Assembly: GCA_002633005.1 (NCBI GenBank)
Contig: NMRA01000059.1
Coordinates: 943,450 to 1,007,449, forward strand
Length of the DNA: 64,000 bases
From: Phoronis australis
Lineage: Eukaryota; Phoronida; Phoronidae
Reading direction: 5' to 3'
The position numbers were made by a program, and so were the translations under genes. Under the pieces are notes generated by a model. The model was given only the letters and a program-made list of their open reading frames with translations. It made no database searches and was not told where the DNA came from. Shown in pieces: positions 46,721 through 58,720 of the stretch (positions within the stretch are counted from its first letter, which is position 1; each line of letters begins with the position of its first letter).

Positions 46721-48536
46721 TATTAGCACCACCTTGGGGAACTTTGATGAACTATAATTCCACAGGTGATGGGAGCACTACCATTTAACTTCATGGTTAA
46801 GCACAGTTAACTTTGAAGCTTTGATAGTAGTGAAGTTAACTGTATGGGAAAGGAGCTTTAAAGTTGGTGTGTCAAAGCAGGGTGAGTTGTTCTATGAACC
46901 AAGCATGGTTTGAACCATTAACGAATTACTATGTTTAACCCCAAAACTCTTATTTGAGTTAGGAGTTAGTTGAGATCAGTTTGAATTTGTAAGTGTTCTA
47001 TTCATTAGTAAATTTCATTGATAGGATACAGGTTTAGACCAGCTTCAAAATACCGTAAACGTTCGGGTTAATGCCCTTGGTGGTTAAATTGACAAAACCA
47101 AAAAATCGGGGGTGGGCGGTTAACCAGACATGGATGCTTAAACGTGAAATTTCAAAAAATCCAGGGTGGGCGGTTAACTGAACATGGGCACTTATTATGA
47201 CAGACAACCGCCGTGGGCGGTTAATCTTACCTCGTGATCCAAGTCCCCACACGACAGACGTACTCGGAACGCGTAGCACTTTTCACAGTGCTTTATCGTC
47301 ACGTTGCCAAATGATGGTAAAAACTTCATAACAGCGGATAATCCCAACAAAGGTTCTATTGCCCTCAGATTAGTCATTCACAATTAAATTTAAAAAATTG
47401 CTGTGTAATAAACCCATGCCTTCATGCGGTCTTGTTAGTTTGTTACAACTGTAGTGCGCAGACGTCCAGTGACCATACAGCGCTCCACTTGGATTGCTAG
47501 TGGTTACACTGCAAAAGAGTGCGGGCGTGCAAGCTTCACGTGTTGCAGAGGTCACAGCTGACATCAAGGTCACAGTCCCGTGCTAGCTTTCAAGTTCAGA
47601 GTCAGACGCAGTTTTAAAATTAGTTGTAATGAAGTCTGAAAAAGTAATTCAGGTGTTTTTTGTGTTTGAGATGTTTATAGTCGACACTATTGGCTCAATA
47701 ACTTTTTCACTTCCTGTTGCGCGAAACATGCTTGGCAAAGAAGTACGACAAGAATCGGGTGGGGGGGAGTAAGAAGACATGAGCCAGACGTCAATCATGA
47801 AGAAAAGTTCGAACCATGGCATAAATATGTGATAAAACGTCACAAAACAGCGATGTTTCAATTCATTCTTAAATGACCACCTTACCCAACTTTGTGGTGG
47901 AAAACACATTTAGTTTACATGCAAGATGTCCAGATTATATCTTATTATAAAATCACCTACACTATCGCACTGCGTCACTGGTCAGTCCCGCTGTTTGCAC
48001 GCAATGTCCCGGCAGGCAATCTTGACTTGGAAAGGCTGTCAAGTAATATAACCGCTTCTTTCAATATGCGTCTTGTTTTTAATGGCCAAAGATAGCGGCG
48101 GGATAACGTAGGACCTACGTATGAGTAACCTGTCAATCACGTGTTGGTGTCAAAGTAACATGCACTCAGTGTGGGAACTTCCGCGCGTACACCACTACCA
48201 AGTTACACATCAAAAGAGAACAGCGACAATCCTAAGTAAAAGCAACCGGCGTGGCGCTGTACTTTTAAGCTGTTGTTAGGAAAGACCTTCTGCTTTACGA
48301 TATTCCTCCGTTCCAGTGTCCCCCAAAACTGCGATGTCAAGTCTACTTCGATATTTTCCGGCTCGATGTTCCCTAGGCCCGAGTGTGCCATGCCCGTAGC
48401 TAGGTGCGTGCACCTCCTACCAACTATTGCCAATTTTCAGTCAGTCTGCGTTGTAGATATTTCAGGCTCGAATGGTAAGACTTTTGTTCAGGATGAAACT
48501 GGCCAATGTTGAAACAAAATTATTCTGGATAGCTAA

Positions 48537-48804
48537 AAAGCAATTAAAAGGGACTCTAATACTTTCAAACGCAGCACATCTTGCTCCACGTAGCGAATTG
48601 ACGTGTTTTCCACAATTTCTTGACGGGTGATTTTACGTGCGTGGTATTGCAGAAAATGATCTTGAATGGCGCCATCAAGATCATTTTCTGCAATACCACG
48701 CACGTAAAATCACCCGTCAAGAAATTGTGGAAAACACGTCAATTCGCTACGTGGAGCAAGATGTGCTGCGTTTGAAAGTATTAGAGTCCCTTTTAATTGC
48801 TTTT
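48537..48804. repeat. near-perfect spacerless palindrome, about 133-bp arms
   Basis: The left arm 48537-48669 and right arm 48668-48804 are exact inverse copies over the segments compared by eye, apart from one extra A at the centre, which is itself the palindrome ATGGCGCCAT. The right arm is coding for the GIY-YIG-like tail, so the left arm is an inverted duplicate. Either a recent inverted duplication during retrotransposition or a fold-back assembly artefact. Confidence 0.93.
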
Positions 48805-48867
48805 GAGAAGCCTATTTTGAATGAGCAGCAAACAGGGTCGCGCCGCACGTTACACTTGTTTGCGTGA
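48672..48867 (+). pseudogene. GIY-YIG-like C-terminal fragment of a Penelope-like element
   Basis: The plus strand reads ARKITRQEIVENTSIRYVE, then LKVLESLLIAFEKPILNEQQ, and a stop after RRTLHLFA. The L(K)xLESLLIxxxKPxLNxQ signature is typical of GIY-YIG endonuclease tails in Penelope-like elements. Downstream, GAATGAAACAAG...GTTTCGAAATATCG (about 48992-49020) resembles their 3' flank. Only the last 60 or so residues remain. Confidence 0.5.
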
Positions 48868-51484
48868 CTTTCCTGTTACCCTAATTCTTTAGTCATTCTT
48901 TGCAGTATTTCACACCCGCCGTGTCTCACTGTGTGTGTCGTCAGCTTATACTCTGTGGTGGCATTACTGCGTCATTTTATCTTCACTTGAGAATGAAACA
49001 AGTATGTTTCGAAATATCGTGTGTCTTTTTAATTATGTCGCTAGGTCAGTTACTGTATCTATGTTCAGTAGAGAGTAGAGTTTTGTTCAGAAAGTATGAA
49101 CGCAACGGAATAAAGACCGTGAAAAATGAAAAGTGTCGTGTATTCAACAAATTCTGTATAACAGATAGCTAAAATGGAATATGGATGTAATAATTCACAT
49201 TGAACATGGGGGGTTGACGCTAGAAATCATAGTAAAGAACAGCCAGCAACATTAGTTAAATCTGCTAAATCCGGTTTGACTGCGATGCAATAAGCGAAAA
49301 ACAAAATTTGACTAGAAGTTTTTTATTACTTCAAGATGATACACAAACATTCAGTGATGTATTGCCAACCTTTGAACTCAGAAATCGAGAGGCAGCAAAT
49401 CGGCACACTGTCCCTTTGGTCGCCACACATCCTTGATAACCTGGCAATAACATTCATCAAAATAGGGAGAATCTGACATCTTTCCGTGAGTTATGGGAAT
49501 TAATTCTTAAAAATACGAGAGCTTCCCACCTAAAGAGAATTTGGAGGGATGGCAAAACCATTGTCACATTTCTCTGGCCTGATTATTTCAAATATATGTT
49601 TTATCTAGTGCACTGCAGACGGAAACTCAGCGCGGCAGACCGCGCCGCTGAAAGTGGAGGTATTGACGCCGGCGGGGTTTGCAAACATGGGAAGAAAATA
49701 AAATGACAAAAACGTTCAAGCATTATATTTTGAAGTAAGTCCATGACCCGGGACAATAATTCGTTACTCGTATTGTAATTCACATTGCCAAACCGCCTTC
49801 CTGGAGGCCCAGCGTCGTTGCACTGGTTGTGATCATCATCTGTATCTAAAAGCTGGGAATGCGCGTTTCCTAACACTGGGCACTAAATCTTCAATCTTAA
49901 AAAGTCAGGGATGGGCGCGAGAGGTGGGCGCTTATCTGGAAATCTTCAAAAATCGCAGAGGGGCAGTTAAATGAGCAGCGGGCGGTTAAATCGAAAATCC
50001 ACCTGAAGTAGGGGGTGGGCGGTTAACTGAGCATGGGCGTTAACCCGAAGGTTTACGGTAGTACTTGAAAATAAACTTTGTTTATGGACACGTGGACACA
50101 GAATTGTTGTTCAAAATCTAGAGATCTGTTAGGTTTCATAAGTTGGACATTGTCTTCAGTGTGTTTGGATTTATCTTTGATTGAAGAGTTGATTGAACAA
50201 TAATTTTATTTTATTTTCACAAACTGTTGTTTTCAACGTTTTTTTGACTGACATTTTTTACTGACACTGTATTCTTTTGCTATGCATCTGCCAGTAATTG
50301 AAAGGTAAGCAAGTATGGGGAACCATGACAATCTTTTGGGATAAAGAAGCTACCTAACAGTTTCTCTGTCTCGGTGTTGTGTTTTTGACAGTTTATAACT
50401 CATGCAGAGTCATTGAAGCGGTCAACAGTTGCCGGTTGCCGTTCACTTAAAGCAGGCATAAACAACTCAAATAAAAATGAATGACAAAAGTGGCTGGTTG
50501 AGGATAGACCCCAAAGGTCCACAGGCAAACCTCTGGACTAAGGCATGAAATCGCAAGTTGGTGCGCCTGTTGTTCTTTAAAATTAGATGATCATTCGTCA
50601 AATGTTATCCACTGACATTTCCTCATATCTACTTTGTACCTCCTAATATTGTTACCCATGCAACAATGCAATCAGACATTCCGAAATCAATGTTATCCTG
50701 TGTTCTATTTCTTTTTCTAGCTGTCACTGACCTTTCTCATTCATTTTTTCTGTATAAAAAGCAATGCATGCTTTTTAGTGGCCGCTTCATACTAACGTTG
50801 ATGCGTTGATGTATTGGGGAGTACGAACTGTTAACTTTGGTGCTAGAAGAGAATTTTAGAGCAATTTTCAGAAATAGCTGTTTTTTGATTTTCCAAAGGT
50901 AAAGTTTTAATTATCATTCAAAACACTATTGAAATATAAAAGGAAAAGTACTTGAAATCCCATTGATTGAAAGTAGATGTAACAACACAAAACACATAAC
51001 GGGCCTTTAGGCCTTAATGAGAAAAGAACTGAGTCAGAATGGAATTGCGGTTGATGTTAGCAAAGAAAAACAACTAAAGGAAAAGAATTGAGTTAACGAG
51101 AAAATAAGGCTGTTAATGAGAACCGCCGTGCAGACAGTGACGGAGGGGAAGATTGGCAGCGTTTGACTTAATGACGGCAGTTTAGTCACTTACATGATTT
51201 TAATTTGGTGCTAAACATAGAATGTTAGTGGGAGATGAGTAATATGACAATTATTGTTTACAAGGTTGACATCTGAAATCTCACCAGTTTCAGACAATAA
51301 AAAATAATTACCAAAATTGACCTTTTTCATTTTCAATGCCTTGTAATGTTGTGAATACATAAGTTTTTTCAAAATGCGGTGCAGAGTTTGAACATGGAAA
51401 ACCATCAGTTTTGTGAAAAAACTGAGAAATAGTCACTTGTCTGTCATAGTCTGTCCTAACTTAGTGATATTTTGCTGTTGGACT

Positions 51485-51550
51485 TTTTGTAGCTTACGCT
51501 TTGTTATTTTGTAGCTTATGCTTTGTTATTTTGTAGCTTATGCTTTGTTA
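51485..51550. repeat. 22-bp tandem repeat, 3 copies
   Basis: Units of TTTTGTAGCTTATGCTTTGT plus TA; the first unit differs by one base. Confidence 0.9.
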
Positions 51551-52229
51551 TTTAAGAAGAAAATGAGCATTTTGACTTTGGAAGAGGAGAGACTAAATAC
51601 CATTATGCTTTTATTCTTTGTGTTTGCTGTCGTATCTGCCAAGTCCCTTAATATTCTTTAAAAAGCTAAGCTAAGCATTATTGTCATGTTGTGGGCCCTC
51701 TAGTGGCAATTCATGTTGTTTTTGGTTCCCTTCTGTGTCTTGCTCCTGTATTGGCCAAACAATGTGAAACCTGGCCATGAATTCAGGGATAGTCAAGAGC
51801 ATGGCATAGATTGTAATTTTTGGATGAATACTTTTGCTATGCCACAGCAAGGTATTTGTATTTACCAAGTTCTTTAGAGGATTGTGATAGAATTTTGATA
51901 GTTGTCTTTGTGAAATAAGATCTCAGCTTACTTTGATCTGACTTAAGTGTGCCCACTTGTTGCAATTTTAAAACAATGAGCACTGTTACGTCTTTGCCAT
52001 TTGCAATGCACACAGTGAGCGTGTATCAACTCATCACTCTTACTTGTTTTATCATGCTATGGTGTATGATAGCAAATGACCTGAACATCATTTTTTATGT
52101 GCATAATGCAATAAGTTTTCCTTCAACACAAAAGAATGTTGTGTGAGAGGCCTAGAATCTGCTTTATCAGACATCAATCTTATTCACATGAGCATGGATT
52201 CATAACATTGTAACATAAAAACATGTGAC

Positions 52230-52321
52230 ATACTTGATATTGGCTGAAAGCCTTTCTTTCACACAGCAAATTTAAATACTTGATAATGGCTGAAAGCCTT
52301 TCTTTCACACAGCAAATTTAA
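52230..52321. repeat. 46-bp direct repeat, 2 copies
   Basis: Adjacent copies beginning ATACTTGAT and ending ACACAGCAAATTTAA differ at one position. Confidence 0.9.
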
Positions 52322-54037
52322 AACATTTTTTAAAACTAAGCTAAATTCGCTACTTAATGCATATAAGATTTAATACGTTTTACAGTTAGCTTAAAACGTA
52401 ACTTTGTTTTCACATGAAGAATTCTAAGCCTTTTAAAATGCTTGTGTGGATCCACCTGATAGGATAAAACAACTTTGGCAGCTCGTCAAGTCAAAACTAT
52501 TGTGTATGAGCTCCATAACAGACGTGCAACCAAGAAGAAGGGAATTCTAATGTATAATTAATACAGAAGAAGGTTAGCCAATGGGAGACCTGCTCATTGT
52601 CGCTCTATTCAATCACTTTACACATAGTTATGAGCGTGGAATGTGCACATACAATCTCACTTCAAACATTTGCCTTGTGTGGAAACATTACTGCTTTGTA
52701 ATTTAACTCTTCTGGTTCGGTGAAGCAGCTTCGTTAATTGCGTGCGTTATGCAAATGAGATCACCAAGTCTCTGAATGTGTCTCGTAATTGCACGTCGAC
52801 GAATCGTACTGCATTACTGGTCTCTGAGTTTCCTCGAGGATCAGCCAATCATAACTAGACAGTACCCAACAAAAGGAATTGGACAAAATTCTGTTTCCTG
52901 CCTTGATGTTTTTTAGCTGCTCTGATTGGTGAAGTATACATGGGTGACGCAATCTGTCCAACAAGTGCAGCGGCTGCCGCCGCAATATTCTCGATAAAGT
53001 TTGTCAAAGAATGTATTTCAAGGCATCTAGAATGTACAAAATCAAACTTTCATTTCAGAAAATTTTCTGAGCCCCTTACTTCCTCCTGCACACTCCCCAT
53101 TGCTGCCTTTGTTGGCCATTGACTTTGGTTGCACTCAGTCGTCGTGACATGACGGGGAATTTCAGGTCATTTTTATGCACCCATATAGCTGTGCAGTTAT
53201 ACCGTCGTCTATGTCCGACGTCCATCTAGTGTCCATCTGGCAATTCCCCTAGTTTTCAAACAAATACCACGGGTGCCATTTACTTTGTTAGCATGTATTA
53301 TCTCGCTGATATCTTGTCAGTTATCTCCACAAGTAACCACTTGCGATATTTTTAGACAAAAAAGTAAGGCATTTTGTAACACAGGACATCAAAATCAATG
53401 CCAAGTGACTATTTCTGCTTTTGATAACTCTGCTTCATTTGTTCTGCTTCCCTTACTGGTAAATTTTTTGAGAGGACTCTTGATATGTCGTGGATTTTCT
53501 GGACATGTCTGACAGCTTGAAACGTGTTGTAACTTGTGTCAATTAAAGGCACATTGTCGGTTTTATGTCAGAAAAATGCGTTTTTGGGATATTGTTGGAC
53601 GGGATTGACTTCTTAAATTATTCGGTTGGACCAGAGCTATAAAACATCAAAGTCTGTTGTGTTTTTTTATTTTATTACAAATCGCTAATTCTTGTCGTCT
53701 GTCCGACATTCGCCGAAGTCAAGACTAGTGTCTCGTCATACAAAAACTTTTAGCATGCTCGGGGTCAGTGGTTACTGTGGAGCTCAGTGAGTTTGATTCC
53801 ATACTGCTACTAACAGAGTTACTTTTCTCAACATTACAATGTCTTTTTTGACACCAACCTTAGTTGATACCTACTGCTTGATTGATGTTCGTGGAATTCA
53901 CCTCACATGTTTTCATTAATTTGATGATTCCCTTGCCAATTTTGGATGAATTGCTTTGCGCCCTCTGTAGGATATTTTAAGGAGAATGCCACCCAATTTA
54001 ATTAGTCTTTTTTACCATCTTAATCGGTCCATATCCA

Positions 54038-54214
54038 GTGAATATATAGACGCTGAGGTTGGCCAGTAATGAAATATATCAAATAAACGCAGAAAAATCA
54101 GGAACCCCAACTGGGAATCGAACCAAAGGTCTCTAGATTGCCGGTCTAGTGCTCTCACCACTGAGCTACTGAGGACCCGATATCTGTACAATTACTGTTT
54201 ACAGCCAACTGACT
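54038..54214 (-). mobile_element. tRNA-derived SINE inserted in copy C
   Basis: On the minus strand the insertion starts with a tRNA-like head (about 54178-54104): A box TAGCTCAGTGGTGAGAGC and B box GGTTCGATTCC at normal spacing, that is, an internal pol III promoter. An unrelated tail follows to the left. A 12-13-bp duplication (GGTCCATATCCA at 54026-54037; GGTCTATATCCA at 54215-54226) flanks it, and copies A and B have this site once without the insertion. The anticodon-like loop has C where U33 is expected, so it is not a working tRNA gene. Confidence 0.75.
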
Positions 54215-54339
54215 GGTCTATATCCACATCACCTCATATACAGTCGATCTTACCTCGCCACAGGTGCCCCGTTAACCTGCGAGGAAGGTGAAAAACAACG
54301 TAGCGACGTCAGTGGTTCTTCTGCAGAGTGAGCAGAATG

Positions 54340-54500
54340 AATGCCGCTATGGTGTGTGGTATATCATTCCTGCTTGTCCGAACTATGAAGCTGCGAGGAA
54401 AGCGGGTATATCGTTTTTTCGATTTCCTCGAAAGCCCATAATGCTTTGGGAGTGGCTTGCGGTAGTGAAGAATGAACACGGTGTTCATGGACTGGGCGCT
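54340..54500 (+). pseudogene. THAP-domain remnant of transposon copy C
   Basis: The frame reads VWYIIPACPNYEAARKAG then FFRFPRKPIMLWEWLAVVKN, matching copies A and B. The first cysteine position is shifted out of frame, and the sequence breaks off into a GGGCGCTTAT repeat before the final CxxH, so the domain is incomplete. Confidence 0.7.
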
Positions 54501-57449
54501 TATTTTAGCAAAGTCTGAAAACGTTTAGGGGGGGCGCTTATAGGGGCATGGGCACTTATTAGGGCGAATACGGAACAGTTAATTCAAGGCACGAGAACAT
54601 AACATTTTATATAATCTGTTTGATGACTGACTCGTTCGTCAGGCTTCTGCTTGGTCCTCTGGGTGTAGGATGTTTTCACCAATTCTTTTTCCCAGCCCTA
54701 AAAAAACGTCGTAAGCAGGCCTGTGTTCAGATCCGGTGCAAAATCAGGATGGTTCATGAGATACATCTGCGCTTCTCCACGAAGGCGTTTCACTTGCGGA
54801 ATTTCGTAGCAGCAAACGCAAGCGTGAGTCATTTCCATTATCGTGCAGTTAGCGCACTGACACCATGACAAGTCATGCGAACAGTTTTCGAAATTATCCA
54901 TGTATTCCGGTGTCTGTGCACGTTCACGGCGCCTGTTTAGCATTTCTGGAACAGTGTATTAGGGTTCAAACTGATAGCCTGTGAAACCAAACGAATGACC
55001 TGTGAAGTCTTCTTCGGATTAGCACTCGTCTAATTCATAATTGCGAGTGGCCACGTTGACATTTATTATTGTGCGTTCTGTTTCAAAATAACCAATACTT
55101 ATATAAAACTGAAACAAAGTCTGTCACATTAAATACAATTTGTAATGCCTTTGGAGTGTTCGTGAGTACAAATGTTTTGAGAAGCCAGCAATGAATAAAC
55201 CACTGCGTTACCAGCGCCAGATGCAATAAACTAATTGACCGGACACGAGGCCGTGTGAGCGCGTGCTAATTCAGTGTTTACTGACAGAAAGCTGTTGTGA
55301 AACAATAGCACGATATTATTTCCTGTGGGCAGATGTTGGGGGAATCTTTATTTAGATATTCATATACATTATTCCAATCATTGTTACTGTACAACTTTTG
55401 CCCTGATGGTTCTGTGGAAGGGGAACTTGACTTCGTGGTCCCCGACAAGCTAGTAAGTAGATTTGCAGTTTCGCGACTAATTCACCAAAATAATCACATG
55501 CACATTATTTCTTTGGCTGACACTAGTGTAGTCTTTTTGTGACTGGAAGTTTAGTTTCAAACTTTGGCTGGTTAATGTTCGTGATGTCTTCATTCTGACC
55601 ATGACGGGCCTGATTGGGGTCCGAGCCACTGGACGGGATAACAAGCGTTTTGTGTGGTTAGAACTAAAAAATTGCAAGTCCAAAATTAAAACATATAGCT
55701 ATGTTCTTCTGTCTGTATTTCACGGACGAATAATTTGAATTTATCAACGAACAGACCCCAAACTCTCACGACTGATCTTAATAAATTGGCTTACCGAACT
55801 TTGTAGGCTACAGTACGTTCAAATACCTATGAATCCGTTACAGCAAATACACAAGTTTGTTTAAGAACTGGATGTATTTGTAAAGGTTTTACATCAAAGT
55901 TTGATGACTTATTGGTGTAAAACTGACAAATTCAAGTGGTAAGCTGACACCAGTAAGTGTGTTGTGAATGACTGAACAGAATGTGTTGGAACCTCTGATG
56001 TCACTGGTTAATTTCAACACCTCCGTCTGCCATCAGGTGTCGGGTAAAAGAACTGTACTTGTGTTATTGAGTGGAACTACTTGATCTAAATTGAAACAAA
56101 ATAGGTTGTTTTTTGAGTGGCATTCTCCTTAAAGTTTACTAGTAGTACTGTTCCCTTTAGTGGAAATGTAATAATGATTATACTACACATGTTCTGTATG
56201 GGGTGTACACTGTGGGTGGTGGTCAATGTTCTGCCCTGCTATTTTTTAAAATATAGTTGGCATGTACTGTGCAACCTTGAGCATTAAATACAGGATTTGT
56301 ATTGGATACTTTGAAGCATTAGATACACTGTTAATTAAATCATGTTTCAAGGAGGTTTGGGCTACTGCATCTAATTTCTTTTAGTTTGGTGTTTCCCTAG
56401 AGCTAGCCTGTCATGTCTTATTTTAAGATTTATTTGTCGCTATTCCTAGTGGAGGTGACTTGGCAACTATTGGTGTACTGTTCCAAGTGCTGTGTCAGAT
56501 CACATGTTCTGCTTGCTTATAAAAATTCCACATCTTGGTGTGATATTTGGTAGCCAACCAACACCTGCCCTGTGGTGCAGGGTTTGTGGTCCTTCCTAGT
56601 CAAGGGTGTCTTGCCAAGCCATAATTATGACAATCGCTGTGAGTTGCCCAAAACTTTTGAATGAAAATTAAAAACTAAAAAGCCCAACTAATTCAGTTGA
56701 TTAACTTTGACTGTTTTTGATTTTCTTTAGTCTTTTACACTTGTAATTTTGGGATTTACTTGGCCACATGTTAAAACTGTCCTTTGTTAGCCATGTTGTC
56801 TTACGCAAATGCCACAACTTATTTTGGTCACCTGACCTTCATACTTCGTATATTGATGACAAACCACTAAAAGGTGAGATGATGGTTGTTTCGTTAGTGT
56901 ATTTTTTACTAATCTAATGCTGTATTCACGTGTAACTGTACTATTTATTATATGTTATTTTATCAATCAAAAAGTACTTTGGTTGAGCATTTTTTCGCGG
57001 ACCACAGACGATATACTGTGGTATAGCTTTTGGGGCACCTGTCTAGTCAGTGCACATGTGAGGATGTGGTGATTATTCTTGGATATCACATGTTGAGGTA
57101 AACTAGTTGATGTATGGGCAATACGATGCTGTTTCAATAACGTCTGAACAAAAATTCACATTGCACAACTTGTGAATTTTCCTCACTTTTCCAGATAGTA
57201 CAATTTGGGACTATTACTCAAGCTTTACATTGGTGCAACTGTAGGTGGCACTAGTGGAGGTAGGCGATTTCCCATCGGTTAATTTCGCTATAATTGAAGC
57301 TTCAATGTTAACTGTGGTTTATCCTGAAGTTGAGAGTGAGTGTTCACATCAAGTTATAGTTTAGCGAAGTTATCCCAAGGCGGCGTCAGTGTGACTTTAG
57401 CTAGTACTGAATGAACTATATATAATTAATTTATCTCACTGGGCTTGTA

Positions 57450-57670
57450 TATGTTTGTAAGCATTGCTGTTTTTGTCCTTGCCATCAAAAAATGGCGAGG
57501 ACTTGCCCCTCCCCCACACAGACAAGAGGACATTAAGTTCAGAAGGTAACCAATGGTTGCCACATTGAGATGGAGAAGATTGACGACATTTTAACAAAAA
57601 GTTGGAGTCTTGTGGCTTGTAGCAGATACCTGTAAAGGTGGTATGACATTTGGCAGGAACTCGTTTTGCG
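57450..57670 (-). repeat. dispersed repeat (inverse partner of 46495-46720)
   Basis: Same ordered blocks as 46495-46720 in opposite orientation (see that entry). Confidence 0.55.
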
Positions 57671-58615
57671 TACACAAAACATTCACTGATTTTTTTAAGG
57701 AAAGTTCCACCAGCAACATGGAGACATATTGAAACTGCCAAAATAACTAATATTGGAACAAAATATTAGCAAATATAAACCAGTTACCGCCCGCTATTGG
57801 TGAAGGCAGTGACACCCGCCGATAACTATGATGTGTACTCATTATACCGAAGCCTCGATGCTTTGCTGTAAAATCCACCTCTTAACTTCAGTGTTAATAC
57901 TAGTGTTGTTAACTTTAATAGCACTGTTAACTTCAATAAAAGCCGAACTGGTAAGTGTGGGAAAGGCCTTAATGAAAAAGTTTTAAATATCAGGCATGAG
58001 TTGGCCCAGACTTTTTTCTCCTGGTTCACATGCAGGTAGTATAAATTATCACTTTTGCCTTAGCTTCAATATTGCAGGTGTCCTCTCTGGGTGCTCATTT
58101 GATCATGGAAGCCACCCTAAGGCTATTCGAAATAAGGAAACAATCAGTGATGTCAGTCACCTGAAGCCAACATTCTTATGGCTATGTAGCCAATAACTGA
58201 GGCCTCATTTTCCCTTTGGCCCCCTTCCCCTGCAGCCGGCAGTATGGCACCAAGAAAACAACATGTGGTCGGCTTGAGTAATATCACATGGTCACGCTCA
58301 TTGGTTCGTACTGTTTACCTTAGCCTTTCCAGCTGGGCTGCGTTTCATAGATGCAAAAAGTTTGCTGAAATGCAAGTTTGTTCAAGTGAAACACATGATC
58401 GCACTTAGCTCTTCTTGTGTCTCATGTCTGTGGAATGTTTTATGACTTTTAACTAGTGCTCTCCATAAGAAGATTATAACCAATACACATGGACTTCAAC
58501 CACCTCCTGTTGTTAACTTTCCCAATATGTTTGAGCCCTGGAAAGTCATAAATTAGTTACTCAACAGCAATGCGATGAATGGTGAATGCTGCCAATTTAA
58601 TGTCTGCAGAAAAAA

Positions 58616-58720
58616 CATATAGGGAAGAGTTAGTGTGAGCGTGAAAACTTCATATAGGGAAGAGTTAGTGTGAGTGTGAAAACTTCATATAGGGAAGAGT
58701 TAGTGTGAGTGTGAAAAGCT
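58616..58720. repeat. 35-bp tandem repeat, 3 copies
   Basis: Units starting CATATAGGGAAGAGTTAGTG are nearly identical, with one substitution in the first and drift at the end of the third. Confidence 0.9.

Larger units (their letters stand above)
47051..50060. mobile_element. 3-kb TIR element with GGGCGGTTAA modular ends
   Basis: The outer tips TACCGTAAACGTTCGGGTTA (47051) and the inverse of TAACCCGAAGGTTTACGGTA (ending 50060) are near-perfect inverted repeats. Behind each tip lie repeated modules of GTGGGCGGTTAACtga type (47115-47225; 49915-50040), forming compound TIRs of about 150-180 bp. The TA at each tip may be target duplication. The interior contains a palindrome and a retroelement tail, so the element has collected other insertions. 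No transposase recognised. Confidence 0.75.
50061..53976. other. no gene recognised; short direct repeats
   Basis: No supported exon. It contains an R1-like block (51260-51480), a 22-bp triplet (51485-51550) and a 46-bp duplication (52230-52321). Confidence 0.4.
53981..56128 (+). mobile_element. THAP-domain DNA transposon, copy C
   Basis: The left tip GGAGAATGCCACCCAATTTA follows TTAA (53977-53980), and the right tip GAGTGGCATTCTCC is followed by TTAA (56129-56132). Both tips and both TTAA copies are intact, the clearest boundaries of the family. The body includes a disrupted THAP region (54340-54500), a SINE insertion (about 54038-54214) and a 70-bp GGGCGCTTATT-type fragment (about 54505-54570) that replaces the end of the THAP region. 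Confidence 0.85.

Noticed and set aside
48980-49030. Hammerhead ribozyme at the Penelope-like 3' flank
   Set aside because: The CTGATGA core is absent, so the motif is not supported.
51211-51405. Minus ORF with TLHRILKKL, reminiscent of helix-turn-helix transposases
   Set aside because: A short word match only; the rest is unlike any transposase and the region matches the non-coding R1 repeat.
54104-54178. Functional tRNA-Ala gene on the minus strand
   Set aside because: The acceptor and T stems pair badly and position 33 is C. It sits at the head of an insertion with a target duplication, so it is a SINE head.
57436-57741. 101-codon cysteine-containing minus ORF
   Set aside because: It overlaps a dispersed repeat whose other copy (46495-46720) does not keep the frame.
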